64,000 bases of DNA from Flavobacterium sp. 90 (GCF_004339525.1 NZ_SMGE01000001.1:868001-932000); one strand, 5' to 3'. Shown: positions 35,552-48,069, numbered from the stretch's first letter. Notes: generated by a model from the letters alone, not told the origin. Numbers and translations: made by a program.

Positions 35552-37144
35552 ATGAGCTTTTTAAAAGAAATACAACGCAGAAGAACATTTGGAATTATAT
35601 CGCATCCTGATGCCGGTAAAACAACTTTAACTGAAAAATTATTGTTGTTTGGAGGAGCTATTCAGGAAGCAGGTGCTGTAAAAAACAATAAAATTAAAAA
35701 AGGAGCAACGAGTGATTTCATGGAAATCGAACGCCAAAGAGGTATTTCGGTTTCAACCTCTGTACTTGCTTTTAATTATAAAGACAAAAAAATCAACATT
35801 CTTGATACTCCGGGACACAAGGATTTTGCCGAAGATACTTTTAGAACTTTAACTGCTGTTGATAGCGTTATTGTTGTAATTGACGTTGCAAAAGGGGTTG
35901 AGGAACAAACTGAAAAATTGGTTGCAGTTTGTAGAATGCGTAACATTCCGATGATTGTTTTCATCAATAAATTAGATCGTGAAGGTAAAGATGCTTTTGA
36001 TTTGATGGATGAAGTGGAACAAAAATTGGGATTAAAAGTTACACCTTTAAGTTTTCCAATTGGTATGGGTTATGATTTCCAGGGAATTTATAATTTATGG
36101 GAAGAAAACATCAATCTTTTTAGTGGAGACAGCCGTAAAAATATCGAAGAAACAATTGCTTTCTCTGATGTTCAAAACAATCCTGAACTAGATAAAATTG
36201 TTGGTCAAAAAGCAGCTGAAAAACTTCGTGAGGAATTAGAATTAATTGATGAAGTTTATCCAAAATTTGAACGTCAGGATTATTTAGACGGAAAAATTCA
36301 GCCTGTATTTTTTGGTTCGGCATTAAATAATTTTGGAGTTCGTGAATTATTAGATTGTTTCGTTTCAATTGCTCCATCACCAAGACCAAAAGATTCTGAA
36401 ACTCGTTTAGTTGATCCTAAAGAAGAAAAAATGACCGGTTTTGTTTTTAAAATCCATGCTAATATGGATCCAAAACACCGTGATCGTCTTGCATTTATAA
36501 AAATTGTTTCCGGAACTTTTGAAAGAAACAAACCTTATTACCATGTTCGTCAAAAGAAAAATTTAAAATTCTCTAGTCCGAATGCCTTTTTTGCTGAGAA
36601 AAAAGAAATTGTAGACATTTCATATCCAGGTGATATTGTTGGTTTGCACGATACCGGAAACTTTAAAATTGGTGATACTTTGACAGAAGGTGAAATCATG
36701 AGTTTCAAAGGAATTCCAAGTTTCTCACCAGAACACTTTAGATACATTAACAACGCTGATCCTATGAAAGCCAAGCAATTGGACAAAGGTGTTGATCAAT
36801 TAATGGATGAAGGTGTTGCGCAGTTGTTTACATTAGAAATGAACAATCGTAAAGTAATTGGGACTGTTGGAGCATTACAATATGAGGTTATTCAATATCG
36901 TTTAGAGCATGAATATGGTGCTAAATGTACTTATGAGAATTTCCCGGTTCACAAAGCTTGTTGGGTAAAACCTGATGATGCAAAAAATGACGAGTTTAAA
37001 GAATTCAAACGTATCAAACAGAAATTCCTGGCTCATGATAAATACGGTCAATTGGTATTTTTAGCCGATTCTGATTTCACGATTCAAATGACACAAAATA
37101 AATACCCAAGTGTAAAATTATTCTTCACTTCGGAATTTGATTAA
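35552..37144 (+). CDS. prfC: Peptide chain release factor 3
   Basis: Class II release factor GTPase of 530 residues that recycles RF1 and RF2 from the ribosome after termination. The translational GTPase motifs are clear: HPDAGKT (G1, about 18-24), RGIS (G2), DTPGHKDF (G3), NKLD (G4). The RF3-specific domains III-IV follow, including the FFGSALNNFG and VIGTVGALQYEVIQYRL stretches. The length is normal. It is monocistronic between two terminators, with its own promoter element. Confidence 0.95.
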   Translation: MSFLKEIQRRRTFGIISHPDAGKTTLTEKLLLFGGAIQEAGAVKNNKIKKGATSDFMEIERQRGISVSTSVLAFNYKDKKINILDTPGHKDFAEDTFRTLTAVDSVIVVIDVAKGVEEQTEKLVAVCRMRNIPMIVFINKLDREGKDAFDLMDEVEQKLGLKVTPLSFPIGMGYDFQGIYNLWEENINLFSGDSRKNIEETIAFSDVQNNPELDKIVGQKAAEKLREELELIDEVYPKFERQDYLDGKIQPVFFGSALNNFGVRELLDCFVSIAPSPRPKDSETRLVDPKEEKMTGFVFKIHANMDPKHRDRLAFIKIVSGTFERNKPYYHVRQKKNLKFSSPNAFFAEKKEIVDISYPGDIVGLHDTGNFKIGDTLTEGEIMSFKGIPSFSPEHFRYINNADPMKAKQLDKGVDQLMDEGVAQLFTLEMNNRKVIGTVGALQYEVIQYRLEHEYGAKCTYENFPVHKACWVKPDDAKNDEFKEFKRIKQKFLAHDKYGQLVFLADSDFTIQMTQNKYPSVKLFFTSEFD

Positions 37145-37165
37145 ATTTCATTTTGTAAAAACCAT

Positions 37166-37200
37166 AAAAAAAGCGCTAATTTTCATTAGCGCTTTTTTTT
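37166..37200 (+). terminator. Terminator of prfC
   Basis: A run, stem AGCGCTAAT / ATTAGCGCT, eight T. Can act in both directions. Confidence 0.9.
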
Positions 37201-37361
37201 AATTTGAATTAAACCAACCTTATACTAAGTCATTATATTTCAAAAATTAATCTCTTTTTTCTAAGAGTCAGCAAAGTAAAACAATACTATCAAATAAGAA
37301 AATTTAGTCGACGAAAGTAAAATTAAATCGGATAAACTGCACTTAATTTTAAGTATCATAC

Positions 37362-37389
37362 AAAAAAAAGCCCCATTACTGGGGCTTTT
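37362..37389 (-). terminator. Terminator of the rpoBC operon
   Basis: AAAAGCCCC / GGGGCTTTT stem just past the DUF3467 stop. On the minus strand it ends in an eight-T run, closing the long ribosomal protein and RNA polymerase operon. Confidence 0.9.
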
Positions 37390-37395
37390 ATTAAT

Positions 37396-37707
37396 TTATG
37401 CTTGTCCTGCCGGACCAAAATTAAGCGGAATTGGTGCTTGTTCAGTCTCTTTGATTTCGCCATGAGCTGCTTCAAAACGATGAATATTTTCACCAATTGC
37501 TTTCAATAATCTTTTAGCATGTTGTGGTGTCAAGACAATTCTTGACTTTACCTTGGCTTTAGGAATACCGGGCATAATGCTCACAAAATCTAAAACAAAC
37601 TCTGATGATGAATGATTTATAATCGCCAGATTAGAATAAATTCCTTCTGCAATAGTTTCGTCCAACTCAATATTAATCTGCTCTGGTTGTTGTTTCGGAT
37701 TACTCAT
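37396..37707 (-). CDS. DUF3467 domain protein
   Basis: Small acidic protein of 103 residues, recognised as DUF3467 by INIELDETIAEGIYSN, FVLDFVSIMPGIPKAKVKSRI and LTPQHAKRLLKAIGENI. It starts 10 bp after the rpoC stop and precedes the operon terminator, so it is co-transcribed with rpoC, a placement I recall as common in Bacteroidota. Function unknown; the linkage suggests a role near transcription. Confidence 0.9.
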   Translation of the reverse strand: MSNPKQQPEQINIELDETIAEGIYSNLAIINHSSSEFVLDFVSIMPGIPKAKVKSRIVLTPQHAKRLLKAIGENIHRFEAAHGEIKETEQAPIPLNFGPAGQA

Positions 37708-37717
37708 AATTTCCTAA

Positions 37718-40700
37718 TTAATAAATATATTCTTCTTTATTAGCCATCATTTCATTGTAATCGTCTTTAGATCCTACGATAGTGTTATCGTATTCTCTCA
37801 TACCAGTTCCTGCAGGAATTCTGTGTCCAACAATTACATTTTCTTTCAATCCTTCTAAATCATCTACTTTACCAGCTACTGCAGCTTCGTTAAGTACTTT
37901 TGTTGTTTCTTGGAAAGAAGCAGCAGAGATGAATGATTTAGTTTGTAGCGAAGCTCTTGTAATACCTTGTAAAACTGGCGTTGCAGTTGCAGTAATTACG
38001 TCTCTAGCTACAACTAGATTTTTATCATTTCGTTTAAGCAATGAATTCTCATCACGTAAATCACGAGGCGAAATAATCTGACCTGGTTTCAATACCGCAG
38101 AATCTCCAGCATCTTCAACTACTTTCATACCATATAATTTATCATTTTGAACGATAAAATCTTTAGTGTGAATTAATTGATCTTCTAGGAATAATGTATC
38201 TCCTGGATCTTGAACTCTTACTTTACGCATCATTTGACGAATAACTACCTCAAAGTGCTTGTCATTAATTTTTACCCCTTGTAAACGGTATACCTCTTGA
38301 ATTTCATTTACCAAGTACTGTTGAACAGCAGCTGGTCCTTGAATTCTTAAGATGTCATCTGGTGTAATTGCACCGTCAGACAATGGTACTCCAGCTCTTA
38401 CGAAGTCATTTTCTTGTACTAAGATTTGGCTAGAAAGTTTAACTAAATACTTTTTAATCTCACCAAATTTAGATTCGATAACAATTTCACGGTTACCTCT
38501 TTTGATTTTTCCAAAAGATACAACACCGTCAATTTCAGAAACAACTGCTGGGTTTGAAGGGTTACGAGCCTCAAGCAACTCAGTAATTCTTGGTAAACCT
38601 CCCGTGATATCGCCTGCTTTAGAAGAACGACGTGGGATTTTTACTAATACTTTACCTGCTTTAATTTTCTCACCGTTCTCAACCATAAGGTGGGCTCCTA
38701 CTGGTAAGTTATACGAACGAATCAATTCACCTTCTTTACCGTAAACCAATAAAGTTGGAATTAATTTTTTATTTCTAGCTTCAGAAATTACTTTTTCCTG
38801 GAATCCTGTTTGCTCATCGATTTCAACCATGAACGATTGTCCTTGCTCTAAATCCTCGTAAGCAATCTTACCAGTAAATTCAGAAACAATTACACCATTA
38901 TATGGATCCCATTTACAGATTACAGATCCTTTAGCAACTACTTCACCATCCTTAACAAAAATACTAGATCCGTAAGGAATATTGTGTGTATTTAAGACGA
39001 TTCCAGTTTTCTCATCAACTAATTTTAATTCAGTTGAACGTGATACTACGATATCAACCGCATTACCTTCGCTGTCCTCACCTTTAACAGTTTTTAAATC
39101 TTCAATCTCAAGTCTACCTGCAAATCTTGTAACAATACTAGACTCTTCAGAAATACCTCCGGCAACCCCTCCAACGTGGAACGTACGAAGTGTCAACTGT
39201 GTACCTGGCTCTCCAATAGACTGAGCTGCAATAACTCCTACTGCTTCACCTCTTTGTGTCATCTTACCAGTAGCTAAGTTTCTACCGTAACATTTAGCAC
39301 AAATACCTTTTAAAGCCTCACAAGTTAATGGAGATCTAACCTCTACTCTTTCAATCGGAGAAGCTTCGATAGTTCTCATGATTGCCTCAGTAATTTGTTG
39401 TCCAGATTGAACCATTACTTCATTAGTAAGTGGATTTATAACATCTTGCAATGCAACACGTCCTAAAATTCTCTCTCCTAATGATTCAACGATTTCCTCA
39501 TTTTTCTTCAAAGCAGAAACTTCAACACCTCTTAAAGTTCCACAATCTTCGATGTTTACAATAACATCTTGTGAAACGTCATGAAGCCTTCTTGTTAAGT
39601 ATCCAGCATCCGCCGTTTTAAGAGCCGTATCCGCAAGTCCTTTACGAGCACCGTGAGTAGAAATGAAGTACTCAAGGATCGAAAGACCTTCCTTAAAGTT
39701 AGAAAGAATCGGGTTTTCAATAATCTCACCACCACCAGCAGTAGATTTTTTAGGCTTAGCCATCAAACCACGCATACCAGTTAACTGACGAATCTGTTCC
39801 TTAGAACCCCTCGCCCCAGAGTCAAGCATCATATATACAGAGTTGAAACCTTGTTGGTCTTCTCTAATATTTTTCATTGCTAGCTCTGTTAACTGAGCAT
39901 TTGCTGAAGTCCATACGTCAATAACCTGGTTGTAACGTTCGTTATTGGTAATAAGACCCATGTTATAATTCACAGAAATACCTTCAACTTGCTCTCTGGC
40001 ATCTGCAATTAATTTTGTTTTTTGTTCTGGAATTCTAATATCACCTAAAGAGAATGATAAACCTCCTCTAAATGCAAATTTATACCCCATATCTTTCATA
40101 TTGTCCAAGAAAGCTGCCGTTGTAGGTACATCAGTCACACTTAAAATGTGTCCGATAATATCTCTAAGGTTTTTCTTAGTCAATACATCATTGATATATC
40201 CAGCTGCTTCAGGCACTACTTCATTAAATAATACACGTCCTGCAGTTGTTTGAATAATTTTGAACACTAATTCTCCAGCTTCATTAAAATCTTTTGCTCT
40301 AATTCTTACACGAGCATTCAATTCTAATCTTCCTTCGTTTAATGCAATATTTACTTCTTCAGCAGAATAGAAAGTTAAGTCTTGACCTAAAATTATGTGT
40401 TCTGGTGTAGAGATACGTTCTTTGGTCATATAATATAGACCCAAGACCATATCCTGAGAAGGTACAGTAATTGGTGCTCCATTTGCAGGGTTAAGAATAT
40501 TGTGAGAAGCCAACATTAATAATTGTGCCTCTAAAATAGCCTCTGGTCCTAATGGCAAGTGAACTGCCATCTGATCCCCATCAAAATCGGCGTTGAAAGC
40601 CGTACATACTAATGGGTGCAATTGGATCGCTTTTCCTTCAATTAATTTTGGTTGGAAAGCTTGAATACCAAGTCTGTGTAACGTAGGAGCACGGTTAAGT

Positions 40701-42028
40701 AATACTGGGTGACCTTTAATTACGTTTTCAAGGATATCCCAAACTACAGGCTCTTTTTTGTCAATGATTTTCTTAGCAGATTTTACTGTTTTAACAATAC
40801 CTCTTTCAATCAATTTACGGATAACGAAAGGTTTGTATAACTCAGATGCCATATCTTTTGGCAATCCACATTCGAATAATTTTAATTCAGGACCAACAAC
40901 AATTACCGAACGAGCAGAATAATCCACACGTTTTCCAAGTAAGTTTTGACGGAAACGTCCTTGCTTACCTTTTAAGGAATCTGATAATGATTTTAATGGT
41001 CTGTTAGATTCTGTTTTAACAGCAGAAGCTTTACGAGTATTATCAAATAATGAATCTACAGATTCTTGTAACATACGTTTTTCGTTTCTTAAGATAACTT
41101 CTGGAGCTTTAATCTCCATTAATCTTTTCAAACGGTTATTACGGATAATTACACGACGGTATAAGTCATTTAAATCTGAAGTTGCAAAACGACCTCCATC
41201 AAGTGGCACAAGCGGACGTAATTCTGGTGGAATAACAGGAACCACTTTCATGATCATCCATTCAGGACGATTTTCACGGTTTAAGTTAGACTCACGGAAA
41301 GACTCAACAACTTGTAATCTTTTTAAAGCTTCAGTTTTACGTTGTTTAGATGTTTCGTTGTTAGCGCTGTGTCTTAATTCATAAGATAAAGCATCTAAAT
41401 CGATACGAGCTAATAAATCCATAATACATTCTGCTCCCATTTTGGCAACAAATTTATTAGGATCTAAATCATCTAAATATTGATTTTCTTGTGGAAGAGT
41501 ATCTAAAATATTCAAATATTCTTCTTCAGTTAAGAAATCTAATCTTTGTAAAGATTCTCCATCTGCATTTTTAGCAATACCAGCCTGAATTACTACGTAT
41601 CTTTCGTAGTAAATGATCATATCTAATTTCTTAGATGGAAGACCAAGGATATAACCAATTTTGTTTGGAAGAGAACGGAAGTACCAGATGTGAGCAATTG
41701 GCACAACAAGGTTGATGTGTCCTACTCTGTCACGACGTACTTTTTTCTCTGTAACTTCAACACCACAACGGTCACAGATGATACCTTTGTAACGAATTCT
41801 TTTATATTTACCACAAGCACACTCAAAATCCTTAACAGGTCCGAAGATTCTTTCGCAGAATAATCCGTCACGCTCTGGTTTGTGAGTTCTGTAGTTAATT
41901 GTTTCAGGTTTCAACACCTCTCCTCTTGATTCTTTCAAGATAGATTCTGGTGAAGCTAATCCTATCGAGATTTTGTTAAATCTTTTTATAGGATTCTTAT
42001 CTTTATTATTATTTCTATTATTCATCAT
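37718..42028 (-). CDS. rpoC: DNA-directed RNA polymerase subunit beta'
   Basis: Catalytic beta' subunit of RNA polymerase, 1436 residues. The N-terminal zinc site CACGKY...CDRCGVEV, the clamp and lid, and the universally conserved [12 protein letters not shown] with three catalytic aspartates are all seen. The second zinc-binding group around [14 protein letters not shown] and the trigger-loop region are also intact. Two ATG codons begin the frame (42028 and 42025); either may be used. A 274-bp gap with several hairpins separates it from rpoB, longer than is usual for this pair. Confidence 0.96.
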   Translation of the reverse strand: MMNNRNNNKDKNPIKRFNKISIGLASPESILKESRGEVLKPETINYRTHKPERDGLFCERIFGPVKDFECACGKYKRIRYKGIICDRCGVEVTEKKVRRDRVGHINLVVPIAHIWYFRSLPNKIGYILGLPSKKLDMIIYYERYVVIQAGIAKNADGESLQRLDFLTEEEYLNILDTLPQENQYLDDLDPNKFVAKMGAECIMDLLARIDLDALSYELRHSANNETSKQRKTEALKRLQVVESFRESNLNRENRPEWMIMKVVPVIPPELRPLVPLDGGRFATSDLNDLYRRVIIRNNRLKRLMEIKAPEVILRNEKRMLQESVDSLFDNTRKASAVKTESNRPLKSLSDSLKGKQGRFRQNLLGKRVDYSARSVIVVGPELKLFECGLPKDMASELYKPFVIRKLIERGIVKTVKSAKKIIDKKEPVVWDILENVIKGHPVLLNRAPTLHRLGIQAFQPKLIEGKAIQLHPLVCTAFNADFDGDQMAVHLPLGPEAILEAQLLMLASHNILNPANGAPITVPSQDMVLGLYYMTKERISTPEHIILGQDLTFYSAEEVNIALNEGRLELNARVRIRAKDFNEAGELVFKIIQTTAGRVLFNEVVPEAAGYINDVLTKKNLRDIIGHILSVTDVPTTAAFLDNMKDMGYKFAFRGGLSFSLGDIRIPEQKTKLIADAREQVEGISVNYNMGLITNNERYNQVIDVWTSANAQLTELAMKNIREDQQGFNSVYMMLDSGARGSKEQIRQLTGMRGLMAKPKKSTAGGGEIIENPILSNFKEGLSILEYFISTHGARKGLADTALKTADAGYLTRRLHDVSQDVIVNIEDCGTLRGVEVSALKKNEEIVESLGERILGRVALQDVINPLTNEVMVQSGQQITEAIMRTIEASPIERVEVRSPLTCEALKGICAKCYGRNLATGKMTQRGEAVGVIAAQSIGEPGTQLTLRTFHVGGVAGGISEESSIVTRFAGRLEIEDLKTVKGEDSEGNAVDIVVSRSTELKLVDEKTGIVLNTHNIPYGSSIFVKDGEVVAKGSVICKWDPYNGVIVSEFTGKIAYEDLEQGQSFMVEIDEQTGFQEKVISEARNKKLIPTLLVYGKEGELIRSYNLPVGAHLMVENGEKIKAGKVLVKIPRRSSKAGDITGGLPRITELLEARNPSNPAVVSEIDGVVSFGKIKRGNREIVIESKFGEIKKYLVKLSSQILVQENDFVRAGVPLSDGAITPDDILRIQGPAAVQQYLVNEIQEVYRLQGVKINDKHFEVVIRQMMRKVRVQDPGDTLFLEDQLIHTKDFIVQNDKLYGMKVVEDAGDSAVLKPGQIISPRDLRDENSLLKRNDKNLVVARDVITATATPVLQGITRASLQTKSFISAASFQETTKVLNEAAVAGKVDDLEGLKENVIVGHRIPAGTGMREYDNTIVGSKDDYNEMMANKEEYIY

Positions 42029-42247
42029 AGTTTTTACTATTGATTTATCTGCAATTAAAAAATTGATTTTAACTTATAACCTTCTCTTTAAAAAGAGTAA
42101 AACCATCAAGTCACTACCACGGATTACTTCTCTAAACTTCAAACGTCAATTTTGAAGTGCTAATTACAAAACCCAAAGGTTAATAAGTAAAAAATCGGAA
42201 CGGTTTACGGGTATAAATCCTAAAAACTTTATTTTAATAAACAGCTT

Positions 42248-42286
42248 CAGTCTCAGCTTTCAGTGTTGAACTGAATACTGAGACTG
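42248..42286 (-). other. Hairpin in the rpoB-rpoC spacer
   Basis: CAGTCTCAG (42248-42256) pairs with CTGAGACTG (42278-42286), and the inner TTTCAGT pairs with ACTGAA. It begins 16 bp after the rpoB stop and is not followed by a T run on the minus strand, so it may be an RNA processing or stability element and not a terminator. A further dyad, ACTTCAAA / TTTTGAAGT, is near 42136-42157. Confidence 0.6.
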
Positions 42287-42302
42287 TAACTGAAAACTTT
42301 AT

Positions 42303-45300
42303 TTATTCTTCTAAACGAATGTCAAGTCCAAGACCTTTCAATTCATGCATTAATACATTGAATGATTCCGGTAATCCTGGTTCTGGCATAGATTCTCCCT
42401 TAACGATAGCCTCGTAAGTTTTAGCTCTACCAATAACGTCATCCGACTTAACTGTTAAGATTTCACGAAGAGTACTTGATGCTCCATAAGCCTCAAGTGC
42501 CCAAACCTCCATCTCTCCAAAACGCTGACCTCCAAATTGAGCTTTACCTCCAAGTGGTTGTTGAGTGATCAACGAGTATGGTCCGATAGAACGTGCGTGC
42601 ATCTTATCATCAACCATGTGTCCTAATTTAAGCATGTAAATTACACCCACAGTTGCAGCTTGATGGAAACGCTCTCCAGTACCACCATCATAAAGGTGCG
42701 TATGTCCAAAACGTGGCACTCCAGCTTCATCAGTCAAAGCATTGATTTGATCTAAAGATGCACCGTCAAAAATTGGAGTAGCAAATTTTCTACCCAAGTT
42801 CATACCAGCCCATCCAAGAACAGTCTCATAAATCTGACCAATGTTCATACGTGAAGGTACCCCAAGTGGATTCAATACAATATCTACCGGTGTTCCATCT
42901 TCAAGGAAAGGCATATCTTCATGACGAACGATTCTTGCAACAATACCTTTGTTACCGTGACGTCCTGCCATTTTATCACCAACTTTTAACTTACGTTTTT
43001 TAGCGATATAGATCTTAGCCAATTTCAAGATTCCAGATGGTAGTTCATCCCCAACTGTAATAGTGAATTTTTCTCTTCTTAAAGATCCTTGTAAGTCGTT
43101 CAGCTTAATTTTATAGTTATGAATTAAATCATTAACCATTTTATTAGTAGCATCATCAGCAACCCATTGACCTTTGCTTAAGTGAGCAAAATCTTCTACT
43201 GCATAAAGCATTTTTTGAGTATATTTTTTACCTTTTGGTAAAACTTCTTCACCCAAATCATTCATTACACCTTGAGATGTTTTTCCGTTCACGATCAAGA
43301 ATAATTTCTCAACCAATCTGTCTTTTAATTCAACAAATTTAGTTTCAAATTCCATTTCTAAAGCGCCTAAAGCATCTTTATCCTGAGTACGTTTACGTTT
43401 ATCTTTTACGGCTCTTGCAAATAATTTTTTGTCAAGAACTACACCATGTAAAGATGGAGAAGCTTTTAATGAAGCATCTTTTACATCACCTGCTTTATCC
43501 CCGAAGATTGCACGAAGCAATTTCTCTTCCGGAGTAGGATCTGATTCTCCTTTTGGTGTAATTTTTCCGATTAGAATGTCGCCAGGTTTAACCTCTGCTC
43601 CAATTCTGATCATACCGTTTTCATCTAAATCTTTAGTAGCTTCTTCAGAAACGTTAGGAATATCGTTTGTTAACTCTTCATTTCCTAACTTAGTATCTCT
43701 AACCTCTAATGAATAATCATCAACGTGGATAGAAGTAAAAATATCATCACGAACTACTTTTTCAGAAATTACAATCGCATCCTCAAAGTTATACCCTTTC
43801 CATGGCATGAACGCAACTTTTAAGTTTCTACCTAAAGCTAATTCACCATTTTGAGTAGCATATCCTTCTGATAATACTTGACCAAGAACAACTCTATCAC
43901 CTTTTCTTACGATTGGTTTCAAGTTGATACTTGTACCTTGATTGGTTTTTCTAAATTTAATTAAGTTGTATGTTTTTTCATCAGCATCAAAACTAACCAT
44001 TCTCTCATCTTCAGTACGGTCGTATTTGATAGTAATGATGTTTGCATCAACATATTCTACAGTTCCATCTCCTTCAGCATTAATCAATACTCTAGAATCT
44101 GAAGCCACTTGACGCTCTAAACCTGTACCAACGATTGGTGCTTCCGGACGGATCAAAGGAACCGCCTGACGCATCATGTTAGATCCCATCAACGCACGGT
44201 TCGCATCATCATGCTCCAAGAAAGGAATCAATGAAGCCGAAATCGAAGCAATCTGGTTCGGTGCAACGTCTGTATAATGTACTGCAGAAGGCTCAACAAC
44301 CGGGAAGTCACCTTCCTCACGAGCAATAACATTGCTTGCTGTAATTTTACCTGAAGCATCCATTTCAATGTTTGCCTGAGCAATCATTTTTCCTTCTTCT
44401 TCTTCAGCACTTAAATAGATAGGTGTACTTTCTAAATCAACTACACCATCAGTAACTTTACGGTAAGGAGTTTCGATGAAACCCATTCCGTTAACTTTTG
44501 CATAAACACCAAGAGATGAAATCAAACCAATGTTTGGTCCCTCTGGAGTTTCAATCGGACATAAACGACCATAGTGTGTATAGTGAACGTCACGAACCTC
44601 AAATCCAGCTCTCTCTCTCGAAAGTCCACCAGGTCCAAGGGCAGAAAGTCTTCTTTTGTGTGTAATCTCCGCTAATGGATTCGTTTGATCCATAAATTGA
44701 GATAACTGGTTAGTACCAAAGAAAGAGTTGATAACTGAAGATAATGTTTTAGCATTAATCAAATCAATTGGTGTAAACACCTCGTTATCTCTAACGTTCA
44801 TTCTCTCACGAATAGTTCTAGCCATACGTGCTAAACCAACACCGAATTGCTGAGACAATTGTTCACCAACTGTTCTAACACGACGGTTTGATAAGTGATC
44901 AATATCATCAATCTCTGCTTTAGAGTTTATCAATTCGATCAAATATTTTACAATGGTAATGATATCTTCTTTGGTAAGCACTTGCTTTTCCATTGGGATA
45001 TCTAAACCAAGTTTTTTGTTCATTCTATAACGACCAACTTCACCTAAGTTATAACGTTGATCAGAGAAGAACAATTTATCGATAATACCACGAGCAGTTT
45101 CCTCATCAGGCGGTTCAGCGTTACGCAACTGACGGTAAATGTGCTCAACAGCTTCTTTTTCAGAGTTTGTTGGATCTTTTTGTAATGTATTGTGGATAAT
45201 AGCATAATCTGCTTGGTTATTATCCTCTTTGTGTAACAAAATAGATTTAACGTTAGAATCGATGATCTCTTCAACATTATCTTTGTCGATAATAGTATCA

Positions 45301-46115
45301 CGATCAAGGATGATTTCGTTACGTTCGATAGAAACTACCTCTCCAGTATCTTCATCAACGAAATCCTCATGCCATGTATTCAATACACGTGCAGCAAGTC
45401 TTCTTCCAATATATTTCTTAATACCAGTTTTAGAAACTTTAATTTCTTCAGCAAGGTCAAAAATTTCAAGGATATCCTTATCTCTTTCGAATCCAATTGC
45501 ACGGAATAAAGTTGTAACAGGTAATTTTTTCTTTCTATCGATATAAGCATACATTACACTGTTGATATCTGTAGAAAATTCTATCCATGAACCTTTAAAA
45601 GGAATTACTCTGGCAGAATAAAGTTTTGTTCCATTTGCGTGGAATGATTGACCAAAGAAAACCCCAGGAGAACGGTGTAATTGAGATACTACTACACGCT
45701 CAGCACCGTTGATAACAAAGGTACCACTTGGAGTCATATAAGGTATTGTTCCAAGATAAACATCTTGTACAATAGTTTCAAAATCTTCGTGTTCTGGATC
45801 TGTACAATATAGTTTTAACCTTGCTTTTAAAGGCACACTATAAGTAAGACCTCTCTCTATACATTCTTGAATTGTATAACGTGGCGGATCAACAAAATAA
45901 TCTAGGAATTCCAATACAAAGTTATTTCTTGTATCTGTAATTGGGAAGTTTTCCATGAAGGTGTTGTATAACCCTTCGTTGCCTCTTTCGTCAGATTTCG
46001 TTTCTAATTGAAAGAAATCTTTAAAAGATTTAACCTGAACATCTAGAAAATCTGGATAGTCAGGAATATTTTTTGTAGAGGCAAAATTCAATCTTTCAGT
46101 CTGATTTGTTATCAT
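42303..46115 (-). CDS. rpoB: DNA-directed RNA polymerase subunit beta
   Basis: Beta subunit of RNA polymerase, 1270 residues from ATG 46115 ([11 protein letters not shown]); the TTG codon just upstream is not needed. The rifampicin-binding cluster is readable ([32 protein letters not shown]) and shows the usual wild-type residues. C-terminal motifs [23 protein letters not shown] are split here as [14 protein letters not shown] and VWALEAYGA. Lies 262 bp downstream of rplL with a hairpin and a possible internal promoter between. Confidence 0.96.
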   Translation of the reverse strand: MITNQTERLNFASTKNIPDYPDFLDVQVKSFKDFFQLETKSDERGNEGLYNTFMENFPITDTRNNFVLEFLDYFVDPPRYTIQECIERGLTYSVPLKARLKLYCTDPEHEDFETIVQDVYLGTIPYMTPSGTFVINGAERVVVSQLHRSPGVFFGQSFHANGTKLYSARVIPFKGSWIEFSTDINSVMYAYIDRKKKLPVTTLFRAIGFERDKDILEIFDLAEEIKVSKTGIKKYIGRRLAARVLNTWHEDFVDEDTGEVVSIERNEIILDRDTIIDKDNVEEIIDSNVKSILLHKEDNNQADYAIIHNTLQKDPTNSEKEAVEHIYRQLRNAEPPDEETARGIIDKLFFSDQRYNLGEVGRYRMNKKLGLDIPMEKQVLTKEDIITIVKYLIELINSKAEIDDIDHLSNRRVRTVGEQLSQQFGVGLARMARTIRERMNVRDNEVFTPIDLINAKTLSSVINSFFGTNQLSQFMDQTNPLAEITHKRRLSALGPGGLSRERAGFEVRDVHYTHYGRLCPIETPEGPNIGLISSLGVYAKVNGMGFIETPYRKVTDGVVDLESTPIYLSAEEEEGKMIAQANIEMDASGKITASNVIAREEGDFPVVEPSAVHYTDVAPNQIASISASLIPFLEHDDANRALMGSNMMRQAVPLIRPEAPIVGTGLERQVASDSRVLINAEGDGTVEYVDANIITIKYDRTEDERMVSFDADEKTYNLIKFRKTNQGTSINLKPIVRKGDRVVLGQVLSEGYATQNGELALGRNLKVAFMPWKGYNFEDAIVISEKVVRDDIFTSIHVDDYSLEVRDTKLGNEELTNDIPNVSEEATKDLDENGMIRIGAEVKPGDILIGKITPKGESDPTPEEKLLRAIFGDKAGDVKDASLKASPSLHGVVLDKKLFARAVKDKRKRTQDKDALGALEMEFETKFVELKDRLVEKLFLIVNGKTSQGVMNDLGEEVLPKGKKYTQKMLYAVEDFAHLSKGQWVADDATNKMVNDLIHNYKIKLNDLQGSLRREKFTITVGDELPSGILKLAKIYIAKKRKLKVGDKMAGRHGNKGIVARIVRHEDMPFLEDGTPVDIVLNPLGVPSRMNIGQIYETVLGWAGMNLGRKFATPIFDGASLDQINALTDEAGVPRFGHTHLYDGGTGERFHQAATVGVIYMLKLGHMVDDKMHARSIGPYSLITQQPLGGKAQFGGQRFGEMEVWALEAYGASSTLREILTVKSDDVIGRAKTYEAIVKGESMPEPGLPESFNVLMHELKGLGLDIRLEE

Positions 46116-46217
46116 CAATGGACAAAATTTTGATTAAAAAAAGTAATTTTTTTTGTGTGAAACACACTGTTTAATCTATACTTTCTTATTATAATCAATA
46201 CATCTTTAAAAATAAAC

Positions 46218-46225
46218 CAAAAGTA
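46218..46225 (-). promoter_or_regulatory. Candidate internal promoter of rpoBC
   Basis: CAAAAGTA on the plus strand is TACTTTTG on the minus strand, the same -7 sequence as at prfC and rpsU. It gives a leader of about 100 bases before rpoB. -33 not clear. Confidence 0.45.
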
Positions 46226-46310
46226 AGTTCAATTTTTTTTCTTCGTATTGATCAAAAACTTTTTCGTATTTTAAACTATTTGATAATAAAACTTGGTATA
46301 TTTTATTATA

Positions 46311-46355
46311 CGAAAAATGGTTTAGGCCTTTGAGTGTTAACTCAGGACCTAAACC
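46311..46355 (-). terminator. Attenuator-like terminator between rplL and rpoB
   Basis: Minus-strand stem GGTTTAGG / CCTAAACC with an inner TGAGT / ACTCA helix, followed by ATTTTTCG. The short T run suggests partial termination, as known for the rplL-rpoB region in E. coli. Confidence 0.65.
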
Positions 46356-46377
46356 TAGTTCTTAAAACTGAGTTGAA

Positions 46378-46749
46378 TTATTTTAATTCAACTACAGCTC
46401 CAGCTTCTTCTAATGATTTTTTAAGACCTTCAGCCTCTTCTTTAGAAACACCTTCTTTAACGTTACTTGGAGCACCGTCAACTACATCTTTAGCTTCTTT
46501 CAAACCTAAACCTGTAAGTTCTTTTACTAATTTCACAACTGCTAATTTAGAAGCACCAGCTTCTTTTAATACAACTGTAAATTCAGTTTGTGCTTCTTCA
46601 GCAGCACCTTCTCCACCACCAGCAGCAACTACTACAGCTGCAGCAGCAGGCTCGATACCATACTCGTCTTTTAATATTGTTGCTAATTCGTTAACTTCTT
46701 TAACTGTTAAGTTAACTAATTGTTCTGCGAATTGTTTCAAATCTGCCAT
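46378..46749 (-). CDS. rplL: 50S ribosomal protein L7/L12 (bL12)
   Basis: Stalk protein of 123 residues that recruits translation factors. It has an N-terminal dimerisation helix ([15 protein letters not shown]), a flexible Ala/Gly/Glu-rich hinge (about 36-52) and the C-terminal factor-binding domain with [24 protein letters not shown]. It lies 91 bp after rplJ; a small dyad AAGGAA/TTCCTT is in the gap. A strong hairpin follows the stop and may reduce read-through into rpoB. Confidence 0.96.
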   Translation of the reverse strand: MADLKQFAEQLVNLTVKEVNELATILKDEYGIEPAAAAVVVAAGGGEGAAEEAQTEFTVVLKEAGASKLAVVKLVKELTGLGLKEAKDVVDGAPSNVKEGVSKEEAEGLKKSLEEAGAVVELK

Positions 46750-46840
46750 TTTTTCTATCGTTTAAAATGATTTGTAAAATATAATTTATTTATTGTGCGC
46801 TAATTAAGCTACAAGGAAATTTAATTCCTTATACGAATTA

Positions 46841-47344
46841 TTATGCTTCAGCTTCTTCTTCGCTACCAGCGAATTTGTTTTGTAAAGCTGAAATAATTCT
46901 TTGTGCTGGTGATTGCAATAATCCAATAAGTTCTCCAAGAAGTTCTTCTTTAGATTTGATAGTTGCTAATGCATCTAATTGATCATCTCCAATATAAATT
47001 TCAGAGTTAATATAAGCTCCTTTTAATACAGGTTTAGCCGATTTTTTTCTGAAATCTTTAATAATTTTTCCAGGTGCATTTGCAACATCTGAAATAAATA
47101 TAGCACTGTTACCTGTCAATACTGAAGGTAAATCTCCATAGTCATTAGCAGAAGCTTCCATTGCTTTTGCAAGCAAAGTGTTTTTTACAACCTCTAATTT
47201 AATACCTGCTTTAAAACAAGCTCTTCTCAAGTTTGAAGTTGTTTCTGCGTTTAATCCAGAAATATCAGATACATAAATAATATTTGTACCAGCTAACTGT
47301 GCAGTTAAATCTTCAATCGCGATTGATTTTTCTTCTCTAGTCAT
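46841..47344 (-). CDS. rplJ: 50S ribosomal protein L10 (uL10)
   Basis: Stalk base protein of 167 residues that anchors L7/L12 dimers to 23S rRNA. MTREEK start, conserved NTLLAKA region and the C-terminal helix (ALQNKFAGSEEEAEA) that binds L12. It starts 22 bp after rplA, so the long L10 leader known from E. coli, where L10-L12 autoregulates, is absent at this position. Confidence 0.96.
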   Translation of the reverse strand: MTREEKSIAIEDLTAQLAGTNIIYVSDISGLNAETTSNLRRACFKAGIKLEVVKNTLLAKAMEASANDYGDLPSVLTGNSAIFISDVANAPGKIIKDFRKKSAKPVLKGAYINSEIYIGDDQLDALATIKSKEELLGELIGLLQSPAQRIISALQNKFAGSEEEAEA

Positions 47345-47366
47345 ACTAAAAATTATTAACTACCAA

Positions 47367-48056
47367 TTATACTGCTTTAGGGTCCAATGCAATTGCAGGA
47401 CTCATAGTGCTTGTAAGGTGAATACCTTTAATGTAGGTACCTTTAGCAGCAGTTGGTTTAAGTTTGATTAATGTTTGAATAATTTCGTGTGCATTGTCAT
47501 AAATTTGCTCAGCTCCAAAAGAAACTTTACCAATTCCTGCATGTACGATACCAGTTTTATCAACTTTAAAGTCAATTTTACCAGCTTTAACCTCTGCAAC
47601 AGCTTTTGCAACATCCATAGTTACAGTACCTGTTTTAGGGTTTGGCATTAAACCTCTAGGTCCTAAAATACGACCTAATGGACCTAATTTACCCATAACA
47701 GCTGGCATAGTGATTATAACATCAACATCTGTCCAGCCATCTTTAATTTTTTGTAAATAATCGTCAAGACCTACATAATCAGCTCCAGCTTCTTTAGCTT
47801 CCGCTTCTTTATCTGGAGTAACTAATGCTAATACTTTAACGTCTTTACCAGTTCCATGAGGTAATGTAACTACACCTCTAACCATTTGATTCGCTTTTCT
47901 TGGATCTACACCCAAACGAACTGCGATATCAACAGACTCATCAAATTTTGCAGAAGCTATAACTTTAATTAATGCAGCAGCATCTTTCAAAGTATATAGT
48001 TTGTTCTTTTCAATTTTTGAAGCAGCCTCTTTTTGCTTTTTTGTTAATTTTGCCAT
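47367..48056 (-). CDS. rplA: 50S ribosomal protein L1 (uL1)
   Basis: L1 stalk protein of 229 residues. Signature [30 protein letters not shown] is present (two halves: [15 protein letters not shown] and LMPNPKTGT). It starts 13 bp after rplK. L1 is the autoregulator of the rplK-rplA messenger in many bacteria; no obvious L1-binding mimic was identified here. Confidence 0.96.
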   Translation of the reverse strand: MAKLTKKQKEAASKIEKNKLYTLKDAAALIKVIASAKFDESVDIAVRLGVDPRKANQMVRGVVTLPHGTGKDVKVLALVTPDKEAEAKEAGADYVGLDDYLQKIKDGWTDVDVIITMPAVMGKLGPLGRILGPRGLMPNPKTGTVTMDVAKAVAEVKAGKIDFKVDKTGIVHAGIGKVSFGAEQIYDNAHEIIQTLIKLKPTAAKGTYIKGIHLTSTMSPAIALDPKAV

Positions 48057-48069
48057 TTCTTTCTCTTAA

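Noticed and set aside
46334..46765. 143-codon plus-strand frame opposite rplL
   Set aside because: Shadow of the Ala/Glu-rich rplL; low-complexity Ser/Thr/Ala product.
47345..47366. L10-type ribosomal protein leader before rplJ
   Set aside because: The gap is only 22 bp, too short for such a leader.
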